Assembly: GCF_037042905.1 (NCBI RefSeq)
Contig: NC_087252.1
Coordinates: forward strand, 34,561,965-34,625,964
Length of the DNA: 64,000 bases
Reading direction: 5' to 3'
Source: Lytechinus pictus
Taxonomy: Eukaryota; Echinodermata; Echinoidea; Temnopleuroida; Toxopneustidae
Below the pieces are notes generated by a model. The model did no database searches and had not been told where the DNA came from. It saw only the letters and a program-made list of their open reading frames with translations. This document shows, one piece after another, positions 24,001 through 30,531 of this stretch. Made by a program: the position numbers and the translations under genes. Position 1 is the first letter of the stretch, and every line of letters starts with the position of its first letter.

Positions 24001-25360
24001 AAGGCATAGTCGATAGCAAAAACTACAATTTGGAGTTGAAATTGCTTTAGTCCCACAAGGTGGCTAGCAATAGACTGAAGTTTTAAATTCTATTATTCAT
24101 ACCATTATTATGAACTTTGATCTTTAACCCTAAAAAGACTGGGGGGGGGCTGATTCAGCCCCCCCTCAACATTTTTCGCGATAAATCTGCCGTGCAAAAT
24201 TTTTTGACCACGTCGCTCGCTGACTTTTTACTTTCAAGTCTCGCGCAACTTTTGAGACCAAAATTGTGACCCCCAGGTACGCGGTTCTGAAATTACGCAA
24301 CATTTCGTAAGTGCATGCAGACCAAAAATTACTCAAAAACGTGAATTTGTGTACAAATCCAATGCAAATAGTGCTTTTAGCCAAAATTTATATATGTATC
24401 ATTATTTTTCCTTTTACTGCTTAATATCAATTGATTTTATCTTTTTTATGGTCAAAATAAAGTCCCTGACAATTTCCATTGAAAAAACAATAAAAAACAA
24501 AAAGTAAAAAAACAAAGAAATACATAAGAAATTAAGAAAACAATAGAATACATAAGAAAATAAATGTGATGTTGAATTAAAAAAAAAAAAAATTTGATCA
24601 GATGCCTATCTAGAGTATGTGAAACAAAAATGAGCATTTTAGGGGCATTATTTTATTAATTAGAGCAAACTTATGATTTTATGCATAAATTAGCATAATT
24701 AATGAGCAATGAGATTTTTTGCAGAATTTGATATTATAGTTTTGTAGATAATGCCATGGGTAACGTACGTGCCAATTTTCGTCGCGATCGCGCGGTCAAC
24801 GGCCGAGATCATAAGGGGGGGCTGAATCAGCCCCCCCCAGTCTTCTTAGGCGTTGAAATAGCCCAGTCTATTTAGGGTTAAGACTTTATAGGCTAAAATG
24901 CTCATCAAATATTATTACATTTTTTTTTTCAAAGTCGGCTGCAGCACTCACATCCTTTGGCATGATGTTTAACTATATTCACCATTCTTCACTCAGATGT
25001 AGTAAATGATTACCTGGTAGGAGGGAATTCTTTGAATGCTCATGATAGTCATACTAAAGTCGGTAATATTACGAAATGCTAAGAAGTATTATATTACGTG
25101 CTTATTTTATTAATGGAGCATAATATTATCATTCTTTTCCAATGTTCATTTGGTTTGTATGATAGATGTACATGTATTTTCGTTGTTGTTTATAGATCTA
25201 TTTTTGTTGTTATTGTTTATGTATCATGTAGATGGAAGCTACATTAGGAGAGTTACACAGTGGGATCTCACCAACTGATACCATTCCAAATATCAAGGAA
25301 CTACTCCAACCTTCACTACAAGACATTAATACTGACCATCAAACACCTGATGGGGGATAG
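3020..25360 (+). CDS. GRAMD1: GRAMD1/Aster-like ER sterol-transfer protein (16 exons)
   Basis: Family role (known): Aster/GRAMD1 proteins sit in the ER membrane, move to ER-plasma membrane contacts by a GRAM domain that senses phosphatidylserine and cholesterol, and carry sterol in a VASt/ASTER domain. Seen: 16 exons join without frame breaks into 605 residues. GRAM domain about 22-132 (DYSCALQKDILVQGRMF; SEKYFFTSFM; FRIWQNALLEQ); acidic linker 133-245; VASt domain about 252-415 (FDIPVDRLF; DWVRHDSD; YCDYFYVHT; SRLRF; LGLVKSFIERN); basic patch KKRKGKKRR near 422; one membrane span near 477-500 (FISILAVLCVFNVSLFLQL); then a glutamine-rich helical tail with KDWTVLLQQQQQMHS. Vertebrate relatives are somewhat longer, about 660-740. 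The ATG at 3020 follows an in-frame TGA at 2987. Exons: 3020-3049, 7737-7821, 8257-8360, 9157-9252, 10391-10471, 11792-11992, 12982-13090, 15971-16117, 16695-16813, 17651-17796, 19099-19202, 19940-20080, 20761-20851, 21765-21878, 23711-23831, 25232-25360. Whether it is closest to A, B or C cannot be told; probably the single invertebrate form. Confidence 0.93.
5009..5305 (+). repeat. tRNA-derived SINE, intron 1
   Basis: The head has a box A-like TGTGGTGTAGCGGTTC and a box B-like GTTCGAATCCC, as in a tRNA gene. A body follows with CACCCAGGTG and GGGTACCGGTAGG, then GCGCTATATAAA and an (ATT)n tail. This tRNA head, shared body and short-repeat tail are typical of SINEs. The same body recurs at 7431, 20491, 43899 and as fragments elsewhere. 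Confidence 0.85.
7431..7702 (+). repeat. tRNA-derived SINE ending just before exon 2
   Basis: Head GTGGCCCAGTGGATTAG and box B GTTTCGAATCCC, body with CAACCCAGGTGAGG and GGGTACCGGTAGG, then GCGCCTTGAGCACCTG and an ATATTGTTATT tail. It is intact from head to tail. Exon 2 begins 36 bases after the tail. Confidence 0.87.
7737..7821 (+). CDS. GRAMD1: GRAMD1 exon 2 (start of GRAM domain)
   Basis: The exon reads VLASTYKSKCEEFRKLFK then TIPSNERLLM. It matches the segment just before and at the start of the GRAM domain (FRKLFK..P..ERL). The acceptor is TTTACAG/GTG and the donor G/GTAGGT, in phase 1. A SINE tail ends 36 bases before the acceptor. Confidence 0.92.
8257..8360 (+). CDS. GRAMD1: GRAMD1 exon 3 (GRAM domain)
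   Basis: Encodes DYSCALQKDILVQGRMF then TEGWLCFYANIFKWETV, the most conserved GRAM strand pair (L.GR.....W.CFY.N.F.WET). The acceptor is TTCTTCAG/AT and the donor GTG/GTATGT, in phase 0. Confidence 0.95.
9157..9252 (+). CDS. GRAMD1: GRAMD1 exon 4 (GRAM domain)
   Basis: Encodes LTIRFKDVTAITKERTIRF followed by PNAIQISTDSEK, matching the family pattern K-V-x-K-E-K-T...PNAI.I.T. Both boundaries are in phase 0 (TCTCCAG/TTG and AAG/GTAATG). The intron before it has a 280-base pyrimidine-rich stretch at 8690-8970. Confidence 0.94.
10391..10471 (+). CDS. GRAMD1: GRAMD1 exon 5 (end of GRAM domain)
   Basis: Encodes YFFTSFMSREKSFLLLFRI then WQNALLEQ, the diagnostic end of the GRAM domain (FFTSF..R...F...FR.WQNALL). 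Acceptor GTGTAG/TAT and donor CAG/GTAAGT, both in phase 0. Confidence 0.95.
10958..11210. mobile_element. Small inverted-repeat element (MITE-like), intron 5
   Basis: The ends GAGCACTGAAGTG...GATGTCATC and GACGTCATCACTTCAGTACTC are imperfect inverted repeats of about 22 bases. The interior is AT-rich and non-coding. No clear target duplication was found, so it is either old or differently bounded. Confidence 0.5.
11683..11766 (+). repeat. SINE tail fragment before exon 6
   Basis: Matches the 3' part of the SINE body at 7431 (GCGCCTTGAGCACTCTACAG, then TGGATTTGGTGC) and ends in an (ATT)n tract. Only the last 80 or so bases are recognisable. Exon 6 starts 25 bases later. Confidence 0.7.
11792..11992 (+). 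CDS. GRAMD1: GRAMD1 exon 6 (acidic linker)
   Basis: Begins TMPSSEYWSWVHSNYGSDLG, which corresponds to the family motif P..E.W..VH..YG.ELG, then runs into a strongly acidic stretch. The acceptor GATTAG/ACA lies 25 bases after an (ATT)n SINE tail. Donor AAG/GTTAGT, phase 0. Confidence 0.9.
12982..13090 (+). CDS. GRAMD1: GRAMD1 exon 7 (acidic linker)
   Basis: Encodes DESQTDDGDGITMTVPSQGK and a further acidic tail ending DDIGE. It is low-complexity linker sequence between GRAM and VASt domains. It is supported by acceptor AATAG/GAT, donor G/GTATAAG in phase 1, and frame continuity with exons 6 and 8. Confidence 0.82.
13218..13746 (-). mobile_element. piggyBac-like non-autonomous TTAA element, copy 1
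   Basis: It begins TTAACCCTTAATAAGACTGGG and ends with a matching inverted AGTCTATTTTAATAGGGTTAA, so TTAA stands on both sides of a CCCT...AGGG body. TTAA duplication with CCCT ends is the known signature of piggyBac-type transposons. The interior (CGTCGCTCGCTGACTTTTTA) matches copy 3 in the same direction and copy 2 inverted. No transposase is encoded. Confidence 0.72.
14104..14915 (+). mobile_element. piggyBac-like non-autonomous TTAA element, copy 2
   Basis: The ends TTAACCCTAAAAGGACTGGG and its inverted copy at 14896-14915 match perfectly over 20 bases, with TTAA at both edges. Just inside each end sits a G-run facing a C-run around a short spacer. The interior has an AT-rich part with a 28-bp direct repeat (14463-14541) and the block CTCAAAAGTTGCGCGAGACT, shared with copies 1 and 3 in the opposite orientation. 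It lies in intron 7 only 360 bases from copy 1. Confidence 0.8.
14463..14541 (+). repeat. 28-bp tandem repeat inside TTAA element
   Basis: Nearly three direct copies of a 28-bp unit beginning CTTATGTATTTCTTTG, within copy 2. The corresponding spot in copies 1 and 3 has about one or two units, so it expanded after the copies separated. Confidence 0.75.
15971..16117 (+). CDS. GRAMD1: GRAMD1 exon 8 (start of VASt domain)
   Basis: Encodes INETFDIPVDRLFTALYG then FCKKFLEYRKCT, the opening of the VASt/ASTER sterol-binding domain (F.IPVD.LF..L....S.F...F...R). The acceptor is a T-rich tract ending TTTCAG at 15970. Phase 1 on both sides. Confidence 0.95.
16695..16813 (+). CDS. GRAMD1: GRAMD1 exon 9 (VASt domain)
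   Basis: Encodes DIEIGDWVRHDSDRDKRKLS, then YVLHLNTSLGYKACGVEENH. It corresponds to the family block W......R.L.Y...L....G.K...V.E. Acceptor CTGTAG/AT, donor CAT/GTAAGT, phase 0. Confidence 0.94.
17341..17556. mobile_element. Small inverted-repeat element, intron 9
   Basis: AAATGTAAGCGATGTGT at the left is matched by ACACATCGCTTACATTT at the right, a perfect 17-base inverted pair about 215 bases apart. The interior has no coding signal. This is the layout of a MITE; the target duplication is unclear. Confidence 0.55.
17651..17796 (+). CDS. GRAMD1: GRAMD1 exon 10 (VASt domain, GC donor)
   Basis: Encodes MFQKNWSKTGQSYIVEKEV, then VPYCDYFYVHTCHVLTMI and ends SRLR. The spacing from YFY to SRLR equals that of vertebrate Aster proteins (21 residues, recalled), so the exon end is well placed. 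The donor is AAG/GCAAGT at 17797, a GC-AG intron with an otherwise strong consensus. The last 41 bases of the exon and the first 16 of the intron make up the first unit of a nine-copy 57-bp tandem array, so the donor is repeated eight more times downstream. After each donor the exon frame meets TGA within four codons. Confidence 0.94.
17756..18280 (+). repeat. 57-bp tandem array containing a repeated GC splice donor
   Basis: Nine near-identical 57-base units plus a partial one. Each unit contains the last 41 bases of GRAMD1 exon 10 followed by its donor AAG/GCAAGT and the first intron bases. Donor GC positions are 17797, 17854, 17911, 17968, 18025, 18082, 18139, 18196 (preceded by ACG instead of AAG) and 18253, always 57 apart. 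Because 57 is a multiple of three and each unit has an in-frame TGA just past the donor, only the first donor gives a full-length protein. The units differ by a few single bases only, so the expansion is recent. The opposite strand is open throughout by chance. Confidence 0.95.
18490..18795 (-). mobile_element. 5'-truncated LINE 3' end (reverse transcriptase C-terminus)
   Basis: The minus-strand frame 18789-18538 reads RTKTRYVDRAFSVTAPTLWN, then KLPTHIQNAP and LKTHLF before its stop. The pattern R.DRAFSV.AP.LWN.LP...F...LKTHLF is the well-known C-terminal tail of CR1/L2-type non-LTR reverse transcriptases. After the stop comes a short (ATT/ATC) tail near 18490. Everything upstream of this tail domain is missing, as usual for 5'-truncated copies. 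It lies in GRAMD1 intron 10. Confidence 0.75.
19099..19202 (+). CDS. GRAMD1: GRAMD1 exon 11 (end of VASt domain)
   Basis: Encodes FIMRLEFLKSALGLVKSFIE then RNVESGVKQGEREL, matching the closing VASt segment (R......P.GLVKS.IE.N...G). The codon for the arginine of SRLR is split across intron 10 and is restored exactly, which supports the GC donor. Donor G/GTAAGT, phase 1. Confidence 0.94.
19250..19658. mobile_element. Foldback Harbinger-like MITE, intron 11
   Basis: The element is almost one long hairpin. Its left end GGCCCGAATTCAATAAGGTG pairs with the right end CACCTTCGTGAATTCAGGCC, and the pairing continues for nearly 190 bases per arm (AATTGACGCCTGTTACCATG against GGCAACAGGCGTCAATTTGG). 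TTA flanks both edges (19247-19249 and 19659-19661). A three-base TTA duplication and GGCC ends are typical of PIF/Harbinger MITEs. Confidence 0.75.
19940..20080 (+). CDS. GRAMD1: GRAMD1 exon 12 (basic linker)
   Basis: Encodes VKFIRDHLESVAPPKKRKGK followed by more Lys/Arg and a Gln/Thr-rich end. It is the basic linker between VASt and membrane span. Donor G/GTGGGT, followed at once by a (GA)n tract at 20091-20128. Confidence 0.88.
20491..20742 (+). repeat. tRNA-derived SINE ending just before exon 13
   Basis: Head TGGCTCAGTGGACAAG and box B GGTCTGGGTTCAAATC, body CACCCAGGTGTAGTAAATTG and TACCTGGTAAGAAGGAATTC, and an ATATAAATG tail. It is more diverged than the copy at 7431. Exon 13 starts about 20 bases after it. 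Confidence 0.75.
20761..20851 (+). CDS. GRAMD1: GRAMD1 exon 13 (start of membrane span)
   Basis: Encodes GFLANLTPVWFQPNTETKLS then LHSTMAFISI, entering the single ER membrane helix. The acceptor TTTTAG/GG follows a SINE tail by about 21 bases. Donor AT/GTAAGT, phase 2. Confidence 0.9.
20997..21235 (+). repeat. Dispersed repeat, copy 1 (intron 13)
   Basis: The stretch with ACTGAAGATCCCTAACACAG, GTGGGACAGTGTA and ACCACAACTAGCATTTAT matches 44967-45230 in order and orientation, with many differences. It has no coding signal and no obvious ends; it is an old interspersed repeat. Confidence 0.55.
21504..21745 (+). repeat. tRNA-derived SINE ending just before exon 14
   Basis: Head GGTGGCTCAGTGGTAGTGTG, box B GTGGGTTCGATCCCTGGG, then a body that ends GTCTGCTGTTAGAGCAG and GTGGCTACCCTTGGTAAATA with a short ATT tail. 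The 3' body matches the right half of the interrupted SINE at 51199. Exon 14 starts 20 bases downstream. Confidence 0.8.
21765..21878 (+). CDS. GRAMD1: GRAMD1 exon 14 (membrane span and lumenal start)
   Basis: Encodes LAVLCVFNVSLFLQLKSLEE, completing the hydrophobic span, then ASKQVWSSAEFVQKLG. The acceptor CAACAG/T lies 20 bases beyond the (ATT) tail of a SINE. Donor GG/GTAAGC, phase 2. Confidence 0.92.
22120..22215 (-). repeat. SINE tail fragment, intron 14
   Basis: Starts with an (AAT)n tract and continues with ATGTAGCACATATCACTGCC and GCGCTTATTTGG, the reverse of a SINE 3' body with its (ATT) tail. Only the tail portion is recognisable. Confidence 0.4.
22745..22794. repeat. 50-bp near-perfect palindrome, intron 14
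   Basis: Centred on GTC/GAC at 22769/22770, the two 25-base halves match as inverted copies with a single mismatch (GATGTC against GACGTC). It has no loop. It could form a cruciform in DNA or a hairpin in the pre-mRNA. Confidence 0.85.
23225..23414 (+). mobile_element. Right-half fragment of the TTAA element
   Basis: Interior words (TTTCGCGTTGCAAAAATATT, GCGCGAATCGTTGAGGGGGG) and the end GGCCTTGATAGGGTTTAA parallel the right end of copy 2. An 18-base C-run lies between. The left half is missing or too diverged to see. Another faint right-end remnant lies at 20377-20470. Confidence 0.5.
23711..23831 (+). CDS. GRAMD1: GRAMD1 exon 15 (C-terminal helix)
   Basis: Encodes ELPKSEKDWTVLLQQQQQMH then MQKWRDIVDLCIQLIKQ. 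It is an amphipathic, coiled-coil-like stretch matching the C-terminal W..LL..Q...H..E..KW..I pattern of GRAMD1. Acceptor GTTTAG/G, donor CAG/GTAAGG, phase 0. Confidence 0.93.
24124..24881 (-). mobile_element. piggyBac-like non-autonomous TTAA element, copy 3
   Basis: Edges are TTAACCCTAAAAAGACTGGG and GCCCAGTCTATTTAGGGTTAA. Inside each end is a hairpin of G-run, CTGATTCAG or CTGAATCAG, and C-run. The interior aligns with copy 1 (CGTCGCTCGCTGACTTTTTA, GCGCAACTTTTGAGAC). It lies in intron 15. Confidence 0.78.
24935..25112 (+). repeat. SINE fragment, intron 15
   Basis: GCTGCAGCACTCACATCCTT, then CTCAGATGTAGTAAATGATT and TACCTGGTAGGAGGGAATTC match the body of the SINE at 20491. The tRNA head is missing. 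It ends about 120 bases before exon 16. Confidence 0.65.
25232..25360 (+). CDS. GRAMD1: GRAMD1 exon 16 (stop exon)
   Basis: Encodes MEATLGELHSGISPTDTIPN and ends HQTPDGG with TAG at 25358-25360. MEATLGELHSGI continues the C-terminal helix of exon 15 in the manner of vertebrate relatives. Acceptor ATGTAG/ATG, phase 0. Confidence 0.9.
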   Translation: MEATLGELHSGISPTDTIPNIKELLQPSLQDINTDHQTPDGG

Positions 25361-26391
25361 TAATCTTATACCATCTCAGGAATAGATGAATTAGCTGTCA
25401 AACTGCAGATGAGAGAGAGAGATGGTCACTCTGTCTGGTGATAGAAAAATACAGGGTAAAATGAATTCAAATTTACCATCAACAGCAGCCAAGGCATCAT
25501 CATTATATCTCCAGGACAATATTACTGTTATATTCACCATTTCTATAAATCTTAGTTTTGTTCATGAGCAGTATGAAATGATAATTTTAATAATAAATGA
25601 GCGATGGTTATTTTATTTTCAAGAGAGTGCTGTGAAAGATGGTCAATTTGCTATCATGAATTAGTATTACTATTGCCCTTAGGATAGTAATGTTATATTC
25701 ACTTTATCTAACAATTATGAGTATAGTCATATGAGACTGAGTGTGGAATGATGATTTAGCCTTCAGACAGCAATGAAATAGAGCCTTTTATGTGAAATAA
25801 TAGTATATGAAAAGTTCCACACATACATACACGAGTGTGTTTATCTTCATCATCTTGAAGCAGCACTTACTCTTGAAGAAGATGAGAGATGGTAATTACT
25901 TCTTTGGGGCAATAGTATCATATTCATGATATAATCAATCAAAAACATTTTGCACAATGTAGTGTTCCATTGTAAATTTGCTATTAAAAAGCAGAAGAAT
26001 CATCAATCATGAAGACAGTAGTATCACTATCATCATATAACAATGCATTACGTGGTAGGTGACAGATGATAATGCCCAGGGCAATAGTGACATACAGTAC
26101 TTCACCAATCTAAAATATCTTTACACAATTCAAAATCAAAGCTCTGTTTAAACCGTCATTTCAATCATAATTCTCCTTATCGCATACAGCCGATACATGG
26201 TGATATCAACTGGTTCAAGTACCCAAATAAGGGGTACTTTCGATGCGAAAAGCTGATCATGGTTTCAGTCATAGGAACCCACAGCATTTCAGAGTTCATC
26301 TCAGTTGTCAAACTGTCTACTGTTGAGGTTGATCCATGGTTGTATAAACAATTCTTAAAATTCGGTAGAGAAAGAGAAACTCACACTTTCT
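25361..26391 (+). other. 3' flank, probably GRAMD1 3'UTR
   Basis: No gene is seen. A candidate AATAAA lies at 25592, 230 bases after the stop. Similar short blocks recur at intervals (GACAATATTACTGTTATATT near 25514, GGATAGTAATGTTATATTCA near 25682, GGGCAATAGTATCATATTCA near 25907, GGGCAATAGTGACATACAG near 26080), suggesting a very degenerate repeat. The true polyadenylation site cannot be fixed from sequence alone. Confidence 0.35.
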
Positions 26392-26654
26392 CAATCAGCT
26401 GAGCTAGTTCGCTGTATACAGTGGCATTGACCAGCTGAGCTAGCTAGCTATATACAGAAGCATTGATCAGCTGAGCTAGCTAGCTGTATACAGTAGCATT
26501 GATCAGCTGAGCTAGCTAGCTGTATACAGTGGCATTGATCAGCTGAGCTAGCTAGCTAGCTGTATACAGTAGCATTGATCAGCTGAGCTAGCTAGCTGTA
26601 TATAGTAGCATTGATCAGCTGAGCTAGTTAGCTGTATACAGTAGCATTGATCAG
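26392..26654 (+). repeat. 36-bp minisatellite with CTAGCTAG palindromes
   Basis: About seven units of a 36-base sequence containing TGATCAGCTGAGCTAGCTAG and CTGTATACAG. One unit has an extra CTAG, making it 40 bases. Each unit is built from self-complementary words (TGATCA, CAGCTG, GCTAGC, GTATAC), so every copy can fold on itself. Confidence 0.9.
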
Positions 26655-29600
26655 ATGCTCCACTTACTGCAACTGGAAGTGAATGTCCAAATAGAATCAC
26701 CCTGGATGTTTGAAAGGTCATATCTCTGATTACTGGCTTGTAGGCTAAGGAGCAATGCATACCTTGAAGTCTCTGTGTGCTGCATGCTGTTACACTAAGC
26801 AACCTATGGTGCATGGTGTATGACAAATCTTAATTGTCCCCTTGTTACATAGTAAATAGCATTTATTTCATCAGCACAGCTCAGGTATTTCAAATTAAAG
26901 AAGAGATACACTATAGTTCTCATTCCATTTTAAGCAAATCTGTCTTATTTTGTAAAGAGAAACTAAAATGTTTTTGAGAGGAAAGTACTTGTTTTGTTAC
27001 TTGGTAATCATTGCAGTTTGAATGTATTGAGTAAGAAATCTGTATGTTATCATTGAGATGGGGCTATTTTACCAGACTCCTTTAATCAGGGTGTTGCATT
27101 ATGGGTTAAAAACCTCACCAGACTTGAGGAGATGAGGACTTGGTTATTAACACTATTGTTGTGTATCTGCATTGATTAAAGGTTACAGTATGTTGCTGGA
27201 TACAGGGTTCACGCTACGAAATGGTTTTCTCCAACTATAAAGTAGTTTGTGTTAATAAAAAAAAAGGAAACTCCGCCTTTTCCATACAGTAATTTCCAAA
27301 CAAAACAAGTTTAAGTGAAATAATTTGCCAAAATGGGTAAACAGAAATATGTGATGTGCAGTTATGCTTGTTAAATAATTCAACAAGCTTAAGATCTGTG
27401 AGTTGTGTGATGTGACATGATAAAGGAATTATGACCTTACTAATATTATATATAACTTAATGTTTGGAAGAAATTGGCCTTAAGCTTACTGACACACAAT
27501 TTTCTGGAGTTTGTTTTTTAATATACTGTACATATCACTAAATCAGCCAACAAACGAGCTCCACTTCCATCTACGGTTCAAGTCAATCGCAGTATGAATC
27601 TGTGACTCTGGTCACTTATTTCTGTGATTTTCTTGACAGGCTTTATTTGGGATGAACAGAATAACTAATCATCTTGATTGTTATAAGATGAGATTTGATT
27701 GAAAATAAGATTCATATATGTAATGAACATATACTAGAGAAAGAATTATTAGGGCATAAAAAAATTGCCTGTTGAAATTTCAGATTTCATTCTCTTATGT
27801 CTGTATTCACAAAGGATGTTTCAACAAGGAGTGGGTACATAACATTTGGACTATGATGATTTCACTGGATCTGGTGTGTGCTATGAAAGGCCCAATGATA
27901 AAATGTGCAGTCTTTACTAAGGGTGCTAAATACACTCAGAATACAAAATTTGTCAATGAAAGTAGGAAGACCTCTGCCGAAATGTTCTGCTCATTTTGTT
28001 TGAAAAGTTATGGTATTTAAACATAAGAGAAAGATACTTTTATGTTGTGTAAAGGTTTTCTCACAAATACCAAGAAAAAAAAATTGTTTTAGTACTTCAA
28101 GTCGAATAGAGATTTATTTCCAACATTGTATTTCAGAATTGTAAAGTTGTAATGTATAATGTTTTACTGTTTTTTAATTGGTTGCAATGCTCTTATGTAA
28201 TGCAGTCTAGCCAATATGTCTATGTATATGGAAATACTTTTACTTGCATGTCAGCATAGTTGAGGGCAATGGGCTATTTTGCCCTCATGACAGCATAATT
28301 GCATGATTTTTGACGACCATCTTTTCAAGTGTTGCCCAAGATCTTCCACACAGAATATTTAAGAATATTTAGATAATCAATATTCAACATACAGCAAAAA
28401 AATAATTGAATATATTTGCTCATTGCATGAAAAAGTTGCCCTTGAAGATTTGATGCAACTTTTATTTCCATAAATTCAGCAATTTCCCCAAGATATAAAC
28501 CATTGATTTAGATTTCAAAGATGAAATTTGGAGTTTGGATAATGAAGAAGACTGTCTCAAATTGATTGAGAAAGTCTGTTTATAATAATTGGTATTTGCT
28601 AAAAAGCAATGGAATCATCAATATGTCAACCAATTGATCAATTATTTTGAAAGTCACAAATACTGCACACAGATTAGTATGTATGGGACTACATCAAAAC
28701 TGTCAACCTCGCAGTTTCAGCTGGGTTTGTTATATTTATATATTGTTAACATTGACTTTTTGAGGATATTTGAAGTCAGATTAATCCCCTGAGTGAGATA
28801 TTTTTCATTATATTTTCGTATAGCTCACTTTGATGTTTCAGTCTTGAAGAATTTATCATATAAGTTGGTTTATATTGCAAATTTAATTATTAAAATACTA
28901 AATCATTGTTCAGAGCTAAAACTATTTATGACTTGTGCAATATGATATACATGTATAAAGAATATTTGATGGGTTATATGGTACTAAATGAATATATTAT
29001 TCTCTATATGTCTAGAATTATATGTTTTAGTTTATGATTGTATGGGTGTTCATTTCTCTTTAATTTGTTTCCATGTTGTGAAACCATTTTTTTTTCTCTT
29101 TAGATTTAAAGGAGGAGGTAGTTTCTTTTTAGACAAGTCAATGTAATGAAAGTCATTTTAGTAATGATGTATCTGATTGATCTCTTCTTGACTGTTTATT
29201 TATCTATTTGTCTTGGGCATTTATATTGTAGAACAGAAATTTGTCCTTAAGAAAACCGGATTTGTTCTAAGAATATGCGACCAGGTATGGCAAACTCACT
29301 TAAAGTTGGCAGAATGAATTTTTAGTTAAATATCCTTACTGAAAGAGGATAATCTAAGGTTTTAAAATGATGTCTAGCTCACTAATATTGGATGTTCCTA
29401 ACCCTCATTGACTGTCATAGAATGTTACTTTTGTTGTCCTGTCTATTGAAGCACACTTACCATCACTCACAAACGTGATGAGGATTATTCTTTACGTAGC
29501 CATCACTTTAGTTCAAATTAGGCACATCCTATTCTTGATTACAGAGGAGTATCAATGAAAGATCATATCTAGGTTTTATTTTATTGGAGTTCAAAATAAA

Positions 29601-30531
29601 GGGGATATTTTGGCTTTCAGAAAGAACAAATTGACAAATGATTTCAAAGGCACAATATGGGTTGAATTAAAGCTTTCAAAACAGCCATTTGGATTTGTTT
29701 GGTACATTCATATTTTTTTATAGATGATAGGAAAAAGTATACTCTTTCAAAAAGTACTGAAAACTAGTTTGACTAAGCTGACCAAAACATGTTTTTATGT
29801 CCTACTACTGAATATCACACAGTGCATTTTTTTTTTTTGTTTCCAGATTACCAGTGCTTACTGTTCATGTTTGGGAATCACTCAGCTGGTCTGAAAAATT
29901 ACATTTACACTTGTTTCGAGACAAAAATAAAGAAAAGAACATAACATTTTATTAAACGGAATATATTTTGAGGTTCACACCTCATCATCAGCCTAATATC
30001 ATAGAACAGAGTCATTAGTATTTATACATTTGGGATATCTAGGTAATTTCTCTTTGATAAGGAAGGTTGACTTAATGTAGACTCCACTATATTTTATGAA
30101 TATGATATGAATTAAATCTCCAACCCATCAAAAAAGAAAAGATCTAAGAGATGACAAAAATGTATATTGTCAATTTATATATCAGTATTTAAATTGCTAA
30201 ACATATAAACTATTATCTTAGGCTCATACCTGAATATTATAGGGCAGTTCTTTCAAAGTAGCATTGTTTTGAGTTCTTCATGTTGAACAGTTTTAGCATT
30301 ATCATCAGTAGAGAGAGAATAAAGGTGATATATTTGTATTAAAAAAATTGATTGTAGTCACTTCTACATTGAGAGGTGTTGCTAATTTGTATTTCCGAAG
30401 TTGAAAAGGATATAAATTTCTCGCTGCCTTCCATTTATTTATAAATATTTGTAAAACTGCTGCGATCCTTTTGCGATGTGAAAGCTAGTCCATGAATAAA
30501 ATTTGTGTTTAGATACACAATACTATGTGAT
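26655..30531. other. AT-rich intergenic region
   Basis: No exon, RNA gene or well-bounded repeat could be supported except the Penelope-like end at 29935-30060. Open frames here are short and lack recognisable domains. Confidence 0.4.
29935..30060 (-). mobile_element. Penelope-like element end, inverted copy
   Basis: Read on the minus strand it has GACTCTGTTCTATGATATTA, CTGATGATGAGGTGTGAACC and TTCCGTTTAATAAAATGT, matching 37022-37155 on the plus strand. The order CTGATGA, small GAGGT/ACCTC hairpin, then a purine run and AATAAA resembles terminal repeats of Penelope-like retroelements as I recall them. No reverse transcriptase was found near it. Confidence 0.4.

Noticed and set aside
26548..26826. 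92-residue minus-strand frame with repeated SADQCYYIQLA
   Set aside because: It reads through the 36-bp minisatellite; the repetition is that of the array.
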